Source: Bacteriovorax sp037444575
GTDB lineage: Bacteria > Bdellovibrionota > Bacteriovoracia > Bacteriovoracales > Bacteriovoracaceae
Reading direction: 5' to 3'
Assembly (NCBI GenBank): GCA_037444575.1
Contig: JBBIME010000014.1
Span: 58,670 to 122,669 of the forward strand
DNA: 64,000 nucleotides
Position 1 is the first letter of the stretch; every line of letters begins with the position of its first letter. The notes under the pieces are model-generated. The model saw nothing but the letters and a program-made list of their open reading frames with translations, ran no database searches and was not told where the DNA came from. Position numbers and translations under genes: made by a program. Of the stretch, positions 44,405 through 53,695 are shown one piece after another.

Positions 44405-45571
44405 ATGGCAAAAAAAGTCTTAATCGTTGCAGTTAATAAAGATTGGATGGGAATTAGTCGTCTTCCGTCAGGACTTAGTCGAGCTGGATTTATAACCTAT
44501 GCAGTTTGTCCGAAAGGAAGTTATATCTCAAAGACTAAATACCTTGCAGGCGTTGTATGCTTTCCTGTCTTTAGCACTTATAGATCAAAAATTTTCTATT
44601 TCCCATTGTTTTATTCAATTCTAAGATTTCGGCCAGACCATATTATTCCAGGAGATGAGGAGGCACTGCTAGCGCTTCAAAAGTTTTCTAATTTTATGGA
44701 AAGAATTCCATTTCTTAATAAAATTTCTAAGATCATTAGAAGGTCACTGACTAAAAAAGAAAATGATAAAAAGTTTTTTAGTAAATCAATTTTTATTAAT
44801 CATTGTCATAGTTGGGGAGTAAATGTTCCCCTGAACTTTCAAATTAATAAAGTTGATGAGGCCATTAGAGCTGGTCGAAAACTCGGGTTTCCAGTTGTTT
44901 TAAAATTGGATGAAGGTTATGGAGGGACTGGCGTTTTTATTTGTAGCGATGAAAAAGAATTAATTAAAAAAGTAACGAACGCATTGGAATATTCTCTATT
45001 AAATGAGATTAAATTTTTATTAAGACGATTTTTTTTCATCACCTTATTTGATAAACAATTAAAAATATCTCTACAGAAATATATAAAGGGTGTTGCAGGA
45101 CTTGCCCCATTTTATGCGAGGAATGGAGTTTTGCTTGCTTCTAATCCCATGCTTAGGCTTGAAACATACCCAAACTCTATTGGTGCAACAAGTGTTTCTC
45201 GAGGATTTTATAATGAAGATGTTATTAAATATGTCGAAACAGTTGTAAGAAACCTTTCATATAATGGTTTTGGATCACTTGATTTTATGGTTGATGAAAA
45301 AACAAATGAAATATTTGTTATTGAATTAAATCCTAGGCCAACTCCATGTACTCATTTTAGTTCATCACTGGTTACCCATGATCTTTGCGATATTTTTTAC
45401 AGAGGATTTAATCAAAAGGATATTCAAACAAAAAAAATTAAAGACTTTACAGTTGCCATGTTTCCCTATGAAAAAATTCGCGATCCAGAAAGTCCTTATC
45501 TCAAAGAAGCTTTCCATGATATCCCAATTGATGACCCACATTTATTAAAAGTCCTAGAGGCAAAATTTTGA
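44405..45571 (+). CDS. ATP-grasp ligase of unknown substrate
   Basis: This is a 388-residue protein. The N-terminal domain is Rossmann-like (KVLIVAVNKDW). The ATP-grasp core shows GFPVVLKLDEGYGGTGVF, a basic lid and the metal site GSLDFMVDEKTNEIFVIELNPRPTP. Such enzymes couple ATP to carboxylate-amine or carboxylate-thiol ligation. It resembles carbamoyl-phosphate-synthase-type ligases found in small-molecule and cell-envelope clusters. Its stop overlaps the TTG start of the GH44-like gene. Confidence 0.82.
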   Translation: MAKKVLIVAVNKDWMGISRLPSGLSRAGFITYAVCPKGSYISKTKYLAGVVCFPVFSTYRSKIFYFPLFYSILRFRPDHIIPGDEEALLALQKFSNFMERIPFLNKISKIIRRSLTKKENDKKFFSKSIFINHCHSWGVNVPLNFQINKVDEAIRAGRKLGFPVVLKLDEGYGGTGVFICSDEKELIKKVTNALEYSLLNEIKFLLRRFFFITLFDKQLKISLQKYIKGVAGLAPFYARNGVLLASNPMLRLETYPNSIGATSVSRGFYNEDVIKYVETVVRNLSYNGFGSLDFMVDEKTNEIFVIELNPRPTPCTHFSSSLVTHDLCDIFYRGFNQKDIQTKKIKDFTVAMFPYEKIRDPESPYLKEAFHDIPIDDPHLLKVLEAKF

Positions 45572-47218
45572 AAATAACATTAATTATACTATTTGTTTTT
45601 ATCACAACATGCTCAATATCTATGGCCAATGGAGCAAAAGAGTATCAAATAAAAATCGGACAAAAATTGGACCGATTCGCTATTGATGGGAGAATTGTTG
45701 TTGATCTAGATACTAGTAAAACAGGACTAGCTATTAATAAAAGTTTCTATGGTGCGGACTCTTATGAGTTTTCCGAGTTACCCTCAGCTCGATTAGTAGC
45801 TCCTCTTCAGTTAGGTTATCTCAAACTCGGTGGAAGCTTGCATTCTGTCTATAATTGGGAATTGAATAATTATTTTGATAGAAGGGAAGGAAAAATTTTG
45901 TATGTCTATTCTCCTCTTGAGAGAAGGCTTCGAATGATTAAAGATAATTATAAAGCTTCGCCAATGTTTGAAGTCAATATGCTGGGATGGCAACCAGATT
46001 ACAATCAAAATAAAGAACTAGAACTTCTTAACACCGCTGATTCAAAACATGCAGCAAAAGCTGTGACATACATAAATGGTAAATTCAAATTAGGTTTGAA
46101 AAATATTCTTATGGGAAATGAACCTTTTAATTCTATGAGTATTCATGGAAGACCAATCCCCTCAGCAGATGAGTATATTGAAAAATATATTAAATATGTA
46201 ATGGCCATTAGAAAGGCCCAAGAGAAATTGAGTGGAAATTCGAATGATATTAACATTTGGGGACCGGAAATAGCTACAGGTTGGATTGGTTGGCAAACGG
46301 CACATCCAAAAAGACTGTATTGCAGACGATGCTTCCTCAGAGAAGCTTAAATGCTCTTATGGCAATGGTGAATTTGATCATTTTATCCCGTATTTTCTTT
46401 CTCGAATTCAAAGTTTTGAACAGGATAAAAAGCTAAATCCGAAAAGATATAAAATGCTTGATTATTTAACATTTCATTACTATCCAATTTTTCGAACAAG
46501 TTCAGAGGATCCTACCAGTATTATTTTAGATAAAAATGGAAAACAAAATATACCAGGAATGCTGGAAGCTGTTAATGTGCTTGATAATCACAATTACGTA
46601 AATCAATATGACGAAGCCTCTCCAAAAGGAGTCACTCCCAAAGTTATTAGAAGATTTCAAGAGTGGAGTAGGCATTATTACCCAGATGTTAAGCTGGCAC
46701 TCACTGCATTTTCTATAGATTCTGTGGATAAAATTTCTTATCACCCAATTCTTCGACCTCTTTATCTTGCAGATTTAGTCGCTCGAGTTGCTAATTCCGG
46801 TGTGGACACGTTTATTGATTCATTTCTTCAAGGAGGTTCAGTACATAATGATTGGGGTTTAATTGATGATGAGCAAAGGACAAATCTTTATTATATGTAC
46901 TCATTATTCTCAAATAACTACCTAGGCAATGTGGCAAAAACTGAAGATACATATGGTGATGCAATCAATGTTTATTCGACTAACAATGCAAAAGAGATAA
47001 ACGTTTTTTTAGTTAATAAAGATGCAAAAACTCATTTTTCTACATTGAGCTTTATAGATGAGATGAAGGAAAAAGATATTGCAGATGTTATCATTCCTCC
47101 TTGGGGGCTGACTATTCTTAAAATTCCAAATTCAAAAGATAACAAAATTAGGGTTCTTCAGTATGGTGCTCAAGAAATGGGAATCAAAGTTGATCCCTAT
47201 TATGATTTAGATAAATAA
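45568..47218 (+). pseudogene. GH44-like glycoside hydrolase, frameshifted
   Basis: Two overlapping frames together encode one secreted protein of about 550 residues. The first (45568-46350, TTG start after AGAGG) has a signal peptide, LKLGGSLHSVYNWELNN and the acid/base GNEPFN, as in GH44 endoglucanase/xyloglucanases. The second (in frame to 47218) holds LDYLTFHYYP and the rest of the barrel. The join fits one extra A in the A5 run at 46308-46312. Where GH44 has its nucleophile (about TEYN) this reads LALTAFS, so even an intact protein might be inactive. Confidence 0.75.
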
Positions 47219-47231
47219 CATTTCCGAAAAC

Positions 47232-47771
47232 TTATTTTTTACTTCTAGAAGTACTTGAGATGAGCTGTGATGTAAGTCTCGCTATTCGTACTCTGCAATC
47301 AATAGAGTGGTCATGATCGAGTAAGACTTCTTGAAGTTCTTCTCCGAAGCCTAGATCATAAGCAAATTGGTCAGCTTCGATTTGAGCTGTGAGGGTATCA
47401 ATTTTTTGTTCTGTATGCTGATGGTAGATATGGCCTAATTCATGAGCAAGAATTGCAATTCCATGAAAAGCACTGGCCGATTTTAAAAGTTGAACAAGTT
47501 CGGGGAAGACTAATATTAAATGGTGATTTCCAGTTTTTCCGATAGCGCAACTAAGATGGGCCTGACAAGGAATCATAAATGTTGGATGTTTACGGAAGAA
47601 TTGGATATGCGTTTCATTCATTGAGTCCAGAAGCATTTCCACGCTTCTCTTAATGACTTTGTCCTCATTTATCCACTGATGATTTTTATCTGCTAAAAAA
47701 GACTTCTTGAATTCATCTTTAAGAGTTTTAAGTGATTTTTTTTTAGAGGATTTTTTTAGAAATTCAAACAT
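47232..47771 (-). CDS. M48-like zincin, cytosolic or surface-anchored
   Basis: This 179-residue protein has the zinc motif LAHELGHIYHQH with a downstream glutamate ligand in QIEADQFAYDLG, the Ex3D pattern of M48-like peptidases. It has no membrane helices or signal peptide, so it is much smaller than HtpX or Ste24. The N-terminus is lysine-rich. The substrate is unknown. It is convergent with the GH44-like gene. Confidence 0.78.
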   Translation of the reverse strand: MFEFLKKSSKKKSLKTLKDEFKKSFLADKNHQWINEDKVIKRSVEMLLDSMNETHIQFFRKHPTFMIPCQAHLSCAIGKTGNHHLILVFPELVQLLKSASAFHGIAILAHELGHIYHQHTEQKIDTLTAQIEADQFAYDLGFGEELQEVLLDHDHSIDCRVRIARLTSQLISSTSRSKK

Positions 47772-47887
47772 GTTTTTTATATCGGATAAATTTGGATGAA
47801 CTTGACGAAATTAAGAATACCTGACCCCTGCACTATGGAATAAATGACTCTATTAGAAATTTTATTTTCTGATAAAATATTTTTAAG

Positions 47888-48268
47888 ATGTTTAAAAAGA
47901 GTATCCTCCATAAAATATTGTTAGCTTATGTGTGCCTTTGGCATTTCGAGGCCTTTGCAATTGAATCTCTCAATGGCTTTTTGGTGACTGCTTATGATGA
48001 TCGCTTCAGAGTAGTTTCTCCAGAAAAATTTAGAACTCCAATGGAAGTCATCATTGAAAATAAAACACTCGTAAGGCTTGTTGGAAAAGTCATTGTTAAT
48101 AATAAGACAAATGCGGGATATGCTTCTGTTGATTCAGAAAAATATCAAAAAATATTAGTCCCTTTAAAGAAAGGGGATGTTTTGCATTTTATTCCTCTTT
48201 CTCCGGCCTTTCAGGAAGTAGAGCTCATTGTAGGAAATAAGACATATGAAATACCTCCAAAAAAGTGA
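47888..48268 (+). CDS. Small secreted protein preceding a phosphoesterase
   Basis: This 126-residue protein has a signal peptide (hydrophobic run, cleavage near FAI). The mature domain looks like a beta-sandwich (NGFLVTAYDDRFRVVSP, VRLVGKVIVNN). No family is recognised. Its end overlaps the phosphoesterase start by 23 bp, so the two are coupled. Confidence 0.65.
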   Translation: MFKKSILHKILLAYVCLWHFEAFAIESLNGFLVTAYDDRFRVVSPEKFRTPMEVIIENKTLVRLVGKVIVNNKTNAGYASVDSEKYQKILVPLKKGDVLHFIPLSPAFQEVELIVGNKTYEIPPKK

Positions 48269-49397
48269 TATCAAAAAAACAATCATTGTTGTTTCTGATT
48301 TGCATTTGGGTGCAGGTTTAAGTGTCAACAATCGCAAAAATTTTTTAGAAGATTTCCATTATGACAAAGAGCTGATTGAATTCATAGAGTATCATTCCAG
48401 CGGTCACTATCTTGATCGAGAAGTTGAGCTTATTATCAATGGTGATTTTTTTGATCTTCTCGCAATTCCTTTTGTAAAATACTTTGATGATGAGTTTTGG
48501 AGTGAGAGTGCTGCTCTAGATAAATTAAAGATGGCGATGGATGCACATGCTGGAGTCATCGAAGCATTAAAGGACTTCCTCACTTATCCTAACAATCGCC
48601 TGGTTTACATTTTGGGCAATCATGATGCCGAACTTGTTTTTGAAAGTCTTCGCGATTACCTGACAGAACAATTCCCAGAAAATGATCGTTTTAAATTTAG
48701 AATTCTATTAAATGATGAAACAGTATATATTCCAGAAGACGGGATAGTTTTAAAGCATGGGCACGAGTATGAACTTGCTCATCAGTACAGTATAAAAACT
48801 TGTATTGCTACAGACATTAATCACAATAAATTTTTCATTCCTCCATGGGGTGCTTATTACGTAACCAGGGTTATTAATAAATTTAAGGAAGGTAGAGATT
48901 ATATTAATGCTGTAAGGCCTATTAATAAGTTTATCATCAATGGGATTATCTATGATCCTCTTTATACCATTCGATTCGTGTTCTCTAACTTCTATTATTT
49001 TTTAATGGTCAGATTTGTAATGATATTTAAGCAAAACAAAAAACTTGTTGAAGTCTTAAATAATGTAAAAAATGAAATTCACCTTTTTCAAAACTATGAA
49101 TCCGTAACAGAGGAAACTGTTAGAGGTGATGAGAATATAAAGGCCCTTATTGTAGGCCATACTCACGATCCTATTTTTAGAGAGTACGATGATGGTTCAA
49201 TCTTCATAAATACTGGAACATGGACAAAAATGTACAATCTAGATTTTGGGAAAAATTTTAATGGAGCAAAGCTAACGTTTGCCCGGATTGATGTAAAAGA
49301 AAAAAGCAATGAAACGACAGGGCGCTTTGATCACTTAGAGATTACTCTCAATGAGTGGAGAGGGCGGACTGATCTTCCTTTTAAAGAATTTAGATAA
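48246..49397 (+). CDS. Metallophosphoesterase
   Basis: This 383-residue calcineurin-like phosphoesterase has all motifs: VVSDLHLGAG (DxH), INGDFFDLL (GDxxD), LGNHDAEL (GNHD), LKHGHEYE and IVGHTHDPIF (GHxH). The core resembles UDP-2,3-diacylglucosamine pyrophosphatases (LpxH/LpxI-like) but it is longer, with an insert near residues 200-270. There is no signal peptide. The substrate is unknown; a lipid or nucleotide is likely. Confidence 0.88.
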   Translation: MKYLQKSDIKKTIIVVSDLHLGAGLSVNNRKNFLEDFHYDKELIEFIEYHSSGHYLDREVELIINGDFFDLLAIPFVKYFDDEFWSESAALDKLKMAMDAHAGVIEALKDFLTYPNNRLVYILGNHDAELVFESLRDYLTEQFPENDRFKFRILLNDETVYIPEDGIVLKHGHEYELAHQYSIKTCIATDINHNKFFIPPWGAYYVTRVINKFKEGRDYINAVRPINKFIINGIIYDPLYTIRFVFSNFYYFLMVRFVMIFKQNKKLVEVLNNVKNEIHLFQNYESVTEETVRGDENIKALIVGHTHDPIFREYDDGSIFINTGTWTKMYNLDFGKNFNGAKLTFARIDVKEKSNETTGRFDHLEITLNEWRGRTDLPFKEFR

Positions 49398-49907
49398 TTA
49401 TTCAATTTCAGAATAGCAAAGTTCCATAAAAATTGGACCGTGAACTGAATTAAACGGAATAAGTACCACGTTAGTTCCTGACGGATATTTTATTGTATGG
49501 TTTTTTCCTTCAATCATTGATGGAATTGCCATATTAGAACTATAGCCCATAGCTTTTAGATCTCTTTTAGCGTTTCCCATGATCATGTTGACAATTTCTC
49601 CACCTAAATCGTGAATGTCAGGAACATAAGAAGTGTAGGTTTCTCCCAGCATAGCGCTGGCAGCTTTAAAATAAGTTTCATAAGGAAAAGAGATAACCAG
49701 CATCGCTTTATATTGACAGCGATTTCCATTCTTCTCCATCTCTCCAGAAAGACCTAGCACTGCCGAAATATCACCTTTAGAAACTTGATCGCTTTTAATA
49801 ATTGGTTTTTGCGTCTCAAGCTTGGTGAATACCATTGTTTCAAAAACGTTTTTTGCGGCATCAATAAACGGTTTTGAAAATTCTATAAAGTGCATTTCGC
49901 CGGCCAT
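49398..49907 (-). CDS. cheX: CheX-like phosphatase domain protein
   Basis: This 169-residue protein matches CheX/CheC-type CheY-P phosphatases: GEIVNMIMGNAKRDL contains the ExxN catalytic pair, and the two-layer fold ends in FNSVHGPIFMELCY. It would dephosphorylate the CheY encoded two genes upstream. It is the last gene of a six-ORF operon and stops 1 bp from the convergent phosphoesterase. Confidence 0.85.
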   Translation of the reverse strand: MAGEMHFIEFSKPFIDAAKNVFETMVFTKLETQKPIIKSDQVSKGDISAVLGLSGEMEKNGNRCQYKAMLVISFPYETYFKAASAMLGETYTSYVPDIHDLGGEIVNMIMGNAKRDLKAMGYSSNMAIPSMIEGKNHTIKYPSGTNVVLIPFNSVHGPIFMELCYSEIE

Positions 49908-49918
49908 ATATTCTCCAA

Positions 49919-50425
49919 TTAAAGTCCGAGACTTTTCATTAATTCATCAATTGAGTTTTGTGATAGATTAGCTTTTGTATTCTCAATTGCACATGAAGCT
50001 CTTTCAATGTCCTTAAACTTTTCTGAGAGCCAGTTAAGTCTAGTAACAAATGCTTTGGTATTTAGCTTGTTCATTGATTTATCACTTCCTTCACGCAAAG
50101 ATTGATTCATTTTTCTTAGCATGTGAAGGGAATCAAACAAGATCGCTACAACTACTTCGATCAGTGGTACATCAGTAACCTGAGATGATTTATAACCAAT
50201 AACTTTTCCAAGTTCACAGAAAGTCGCAATTTCAGAAGCTCCAATTGATTTTGCAGCTCCCATAATTCGGTCAATGACTTGTCCAAATTTTTCAAGTTCT
50301 TTTGTGTTTGATGGATCTTCTTCAATAGTAGTTAAAGAATTCTCAAGCTGATCAAAAAGAGAATCTGCTTCATCACAAAAATCATTTACAATTTCCTTCA
50401 TTGAAGGATCATTAAACATATTCAT
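49919..50425 (-). CDS. Helical protein resembling an Hpt domain without the phospho-histidine
   Basis: This is a 168-residue all-helical protein. VIDRIMGAAKSIGASEIATFC lines up with the Hpt/CheA P1 pattern AHxLKGxAxxxG in which the histidine would be Asp here. The C-terminus, LSQNSIDELMKSLGL, resembles the CheY-docking peptide at the start of FliM (LSQxEIDALL). It lies between cheY and cheX with gaps of 9 and 11 bp. It may be a docking or scaffold protein for this CheY. Confidence 0.65.
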   Translation of the reverse strand: MNMFNDPSMKEIVNDFCDEADSLFDQLENSLTTIEEDPSNTKELEKFGQVIDRIMGAAKSIGASEIATFCELGKVIGYKSSQVTDVPLIEVVVAILFDSLHMLRKMNQSLREGSDKSMNKLNTKAFVTRLNWLSEKFKDIERASCAIENTKANLSQNSIDELMKSLGL

Positions 50426-50434
50426 AAGTAGGTT

Positions 50435-50830
50435 TTATTTAAATATTCTATCAATTTTTTCTTTTAATACCTGTGGTGAGAAAGGTTTTACAATAAAGTT
50501 ACTAACGCCGGCCTTTACAGCGATAACAACGTTACCTTGTTCTGCTTCCGCAGTAATCATTAAAAAAGGAAGTTTTTCAAGTCCAGGAGTAGCGCGAACA
50601 TTTTTTAAAAGATCAAGCCCTGATAGCTGAGGCATGTTCCAGTCTGAGACGATGAACTCGTAAGGTTTTCCTTCTTTAATTGCACTTTGTATCATCGGCC
50701 ATGCAGTTGCTCCATCATCGGCTTCACTGATATTTGTGAATCCAATTTGAGTAAGCATGTTTTTAATAATTTTTCTCATCGTAGACATATCATCCACAAT
50801 AAGAATTTTGATATCCGGTTTTAAGGCCAT
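50435..50830 (-). CDS. cheY: CheY-type response regulator
   Basis: This 131-residue single receiver domain has IVDDMSTMRK (acidic pocket), the phosphorylated Asp in VSDWNMPQLSG, Thr in ITAEAEQ and Lys in IVKPFSP. It has no output domain, so it signals by protein binding, probably to the flagellar switch or to its operon neighbours. A short ribosome site lies before the ATG. Confidence 0.95.
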   Translation of the reverse strand: MALKPDIKILIVDDMSTMRKIIKNMLTQIGFTNISEADDGATAWPMIQSAIKEGKPYEFIVSDWNMPQLSGLDLLKNVRATPGLEKLPFLMITAEAEQGNVVIAVKAGVSNFIVKPFSPQVLKEKIDRIFK

Positions 50831-50863
50831 GAAGAGATTCCTATTAAGTTCTAAGTTCTATTA

Positions 50864-51904
50864 TTATGCCGCTTTTTTGTCTTCTTTATCGGTATTTATT
50901 AAAGTAACTAAACTATTATAAACCATATCTCCAAAATCAAATTCTAATCCTGGTATAAAACTTTTATTTTTTATATTAACAATTATAGACTTCATTGGCA
51001 TTTTACTGCCACTAATTTTTCCAGAGGAAAATTCAAATATATGGGCGATGCTGCCAACTATTAATGACAGAGGTTCAATAGACTCACCATATTTCATTGA
51101 GGGATATCCATTACCAGTTGTTCGCTCATGGTGATCAACAATAATTTTTTTTGCGCGATCAGAAATTTCAAGAGTACTTTTCTTAATAAGATGGTTGCCC
51201 AAAATCGTATGCTTTTCAAAAAGTTTTTTGTCTTTATCAAATAAGCTTCTTGTCGGGGTTCTTACAAGAGTTAGAGGCAGTTGTGTATACCCAATATGTG
51301 AGAGATAGGCACCACAAATAATATCTGCAAGAGCTGATTGATCATGGATGTTGAGCATTTTAGAAAATAGATAGGATGTGGCCACAATTCGATTGACGTA
51401 ATTATCTTTGTTTAAATGTCTCTTTGATAATTCCAATGCTAAAGAAACTGTGTGAGAATGGGTCACGCTAAATGTGAGAATTTCGACTCTGGCATGCTCA
51501 ATGATTTTTTCAAAATTATCGCTTTCGCATGCCTTTTCAAATTCTTTTTGAAATAGAAATGCGCCAGTTTTTTCATCATATATTTTTTTGAGCTCAACAT
51601 TCATAATTCGCTCTTTTTCTAGCTCGTGTAGTTCTCTAGCTTGAAGAGAGGGGATTTCTGATTCATGATACTCTTGAGCAGTTAAAAATGTACGGCGCTG
51701 TTTTTTTAAGACTGCTAATTTACCACCTTTATCTAGAAGATAATCAAGAAATGCTTCGAGTTCTTTGGTTAATGGACGATTTCCATTCAGAAACATGCTG
51801 TATTTTTTATGAATCGGATTAAAGACATAGACTTGAAAAGGAAATATTTTCTTATTCTTCAAATGCTCACGTTCAATGATGAAAAAATCATATTCAGTTT
51901 TCAT
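50864..51904 (-). CDS. Degenerate HD-GYP-like signalling protein
   Basis: This is a 346-residue protein. The C-terminal half follows the HD-GYP layout: GAYLSHIGYTQLP (HDIGK expected, so the HD pair is lost), HTILGNHLI, VDHHERTTGNGYP (HHE and GYP kept) and IAHIFEF. It probably does not hydrolyse cyclic di-GMP but may still bind it or a partner. The N-terminal half (VYVFNPIHKKYSMFLNGN) is common in predatory-bacteria HD-GYP proteins, as I recall. Its ATG directly follows the upstream stop. Confidence 0.75.
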   Translation of the reverse strand: MKTEYDFFIIEREHLKNKKIFPFQVYVFNPIHKKYSMFLNGNRPLTKELEAFLDYLLDKGGKLAVLKKQRRTFLTAQEYHESEIPSLQARELHELEKERIMNVELKKIYDEKTGAFLFQKEFEKACESDNFEKIIEHARVEILTFSVTHSHTVSLALELSKRHLNKDNYVNRIVATSYLFSKMLNIHDQSALADIICGAYLSHIGYTQLPLTLVRTPTRSLFDKDKKLFEKHTILGNHLIKKSTLEISDRAKKIIVDHHERTTGNGYPSMKYGESIEPLSLIVGSIAHIFEFSSGKISGSKMPMKSIIVNIKNKSFIPGLEFDFGDMVYNSLVTLINTDKEDKKAA

Positions 51905-53650
51905 TTAGCCTGCCTTATTGCCTTTAAAAAATCCTGAAAACATATTTAATATATTTTTCTTTTCATTTTGCTCTGTCTCTCCAGATTCCTCATCATTTTT
52001 GTTTGTCGTTCTTTGAATGGACTCAAGTAATAGTGTTCTAACCATTTCAAGAGTAACTTCAATCCCTTTTTCTTGTTTAGGATTTAACCCAAATGGGAAG
52101 TACACAAATGCCACTCCCATTCGATCGACACCATCAAAATAGGGGAAAACAAGTTCCACTTTTTTGGAAACGAGTTCATTCTTTGCCCAAGATGGCAATT
52201 CGACATCTTCCCAGTAGTTTCCATTGCCGCTTTTATTCTGTATTTCTCTACAGATCCAGGTCGTCATTGTTTTTGAGTAGTAGTCTGCAAAGATGGAATC
52301 TTCTTTCTTATGAGTACTCCACCATTCTATAAGCTCGCTTGATACAGCAGGAGTTGAGATTTTAGTAAAGGAATCAAAAGCCTCATAATGTTTTTTATCA
52401 CTGGCCTTATAAGTATAGAATACAGGATAGGCGTGATAGTTAGTAATTAGTTCATTGGCAATAATCTTATAGAAGTCGATTGCCTTAGTCTCTTTTTGAT
52501 AAATAAGATTGATGATCTCAATACTAAAATCAAATCCTTTTGCATCGATCTCTATGACTTTAAAGCTGCCATCTTCATCTTCATCATTATATGGGCCTTG
52601 AATGCCTGTTGATTCGTCACCATCATTATTGTTTCTGTTTCTGGCGATCGCATCGAACTCTTCTTTCATTTTTCTGTAGTCTATGGAAATTTCACCGGCA
52701 TCTTTTCGGTTATCTTCAATAGCGAAATTGGCGTCATTCTTTTTGCCCAGTTTTAAGGCAAGATTGATGGTGCGATTTTCTTCATTTAAATCCCAATCGT
52801 ATTCGGTGCTTTTTCCTCCGCTTCTATAATAGGTTTCAATCTTATCTACTTTTTGGGTGTCTAGCTTTTGATTATCATCTTTTTCAAACACTAAGTCTGG
52901 ATCATTAATTTTTTTATAAGACATGTATTCGTCTTGATCCATCTTTAAGTTTTCACGTGAGTCTTTTTCACCGTCTGCAAACTTTAGATCTACAGATTTA
53001 GAGTGTTCAATATTTCGCTCGCCCTCAACTTCTTCCTTCCATTCGTTTTGTTTGGATTTTGTAGGGTCTATATCGTTACTGAGCAACGATTCAACTTTTT
53101 GATGGCGAAAATCTTCATTGGTTGTGTCATTGCTTTCTTGGTTATTTTTACTATTTTTACTGAATTCTATTTCAGTGCTGTTTTTAGCAGTTTTTTTGGT
53201 GTCTTCATTTTCGTACTTGATCTCATTGTCTGTTACTTGTTCATTGTTTTCATCAAAGAGGCTGATCGGATCTGTATTTTTTTTGCCGCTGTTTTTATCA
53301 TCTTCAACAGAGTCGAGTAGAGTAATATCATTGGAATTGTTGTTTTGCTCTTCTAATGTCTGACTAGAGTCTTCAACACTCGTCTTCTTTTTAGCTTCAC
53401 CACTTTCTTCAGCATTGTTATCGATGCTTTTATTGTGAGCTTTTAGTAATTCTAATTCTGTAGCTTTTTCTTTTTTTGAAGTTTCAGAATTGTCATATTC
53501 TTTAATTTCTTCGCCGTTTTCATCCTCTTCTTCAAATTCTAAAGAAGTTTCCGAGTTATTTATTTTTCCTTTGTAATATCCACTGGCCTCAACAATTTCT
53601 TTTTCTTTTTGACGTTTTTTGGCCTCTTCAAAAAGAGCATCGAGTTCCAT
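51905..53650 (-). CDS. Acidic disordered protein with C-terminal globular domain (downstream part of an amber-split frame)
   Basis: This open frame has 581 residues. Residues about 1-340 are highly acidic, low in hydrophobics and hold repeats around tyrosine (SGYYKGKINNSE, ETYYRSGG, YMSYKKIND). A globular domain follows to the end (VIEIDAKGFDFSIEIINLIY, WWSTHK, YFPFGLNP). It is in the same frame as the upstream gene, with only 15 sense codons after that gene's TAG. It may therefore be the rest of one protein of about 930 residues, or a separately started protein from 53650. Confidence 0.75.
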   Translation of the reverse strand: MELDALFEEAKKRQKEKEIVEASGYYKGKINNSETSLEFEEEDENGEEIKEYDNSETSKKEKATELELLKAHNKSIDNNAEESGEAKKKTSVEDSSQTLEEQNNNSNDITLLDSVEDDKNSGKKNTDPISLFDENNEQVTDNEIKYENEDTKKTAKNSTEIEFSKNSKNNQESNDTTNEDFRHQKVESLLSNDIDPTKSKQNEWKEEVEGERNIEHSKSVDLKFADGEKDSRENLKMDQDEYMSYKKINDPDLVFEKDDNQKLDTQKVDKIETYYRSGGKSTEYDWDLNEENRTINLALKLGKKNDANFAIEDNRKDAGEISIDYRKMKEEFDAIARNRNNNDGDESTGIQGPYNDEDEDGSFKVIEIDAKGFDFSIEIINLIYQKETKAIDFYKIIANELITNYHAYPVFYTYKASDKKHYEAFDSFTKISTPAVSSELIEWWSTHKKEDSIFADYYSKTMTTWICREIQNKSGNGNYWEDVELPSWAKNELVSKKVELVFPYFDGVDRMGVAFVYFPFGLNPKQEKGIEVTLEMVRTLLLESIQRTTNKNDEESGETEQNEKKNILNMFSGFFKGNKAG

Positions 53651-53695
53651 GAGTTCTTTTTTCTTTGCTTCCTTTTCCTCTTCTTCGTATTGGAA

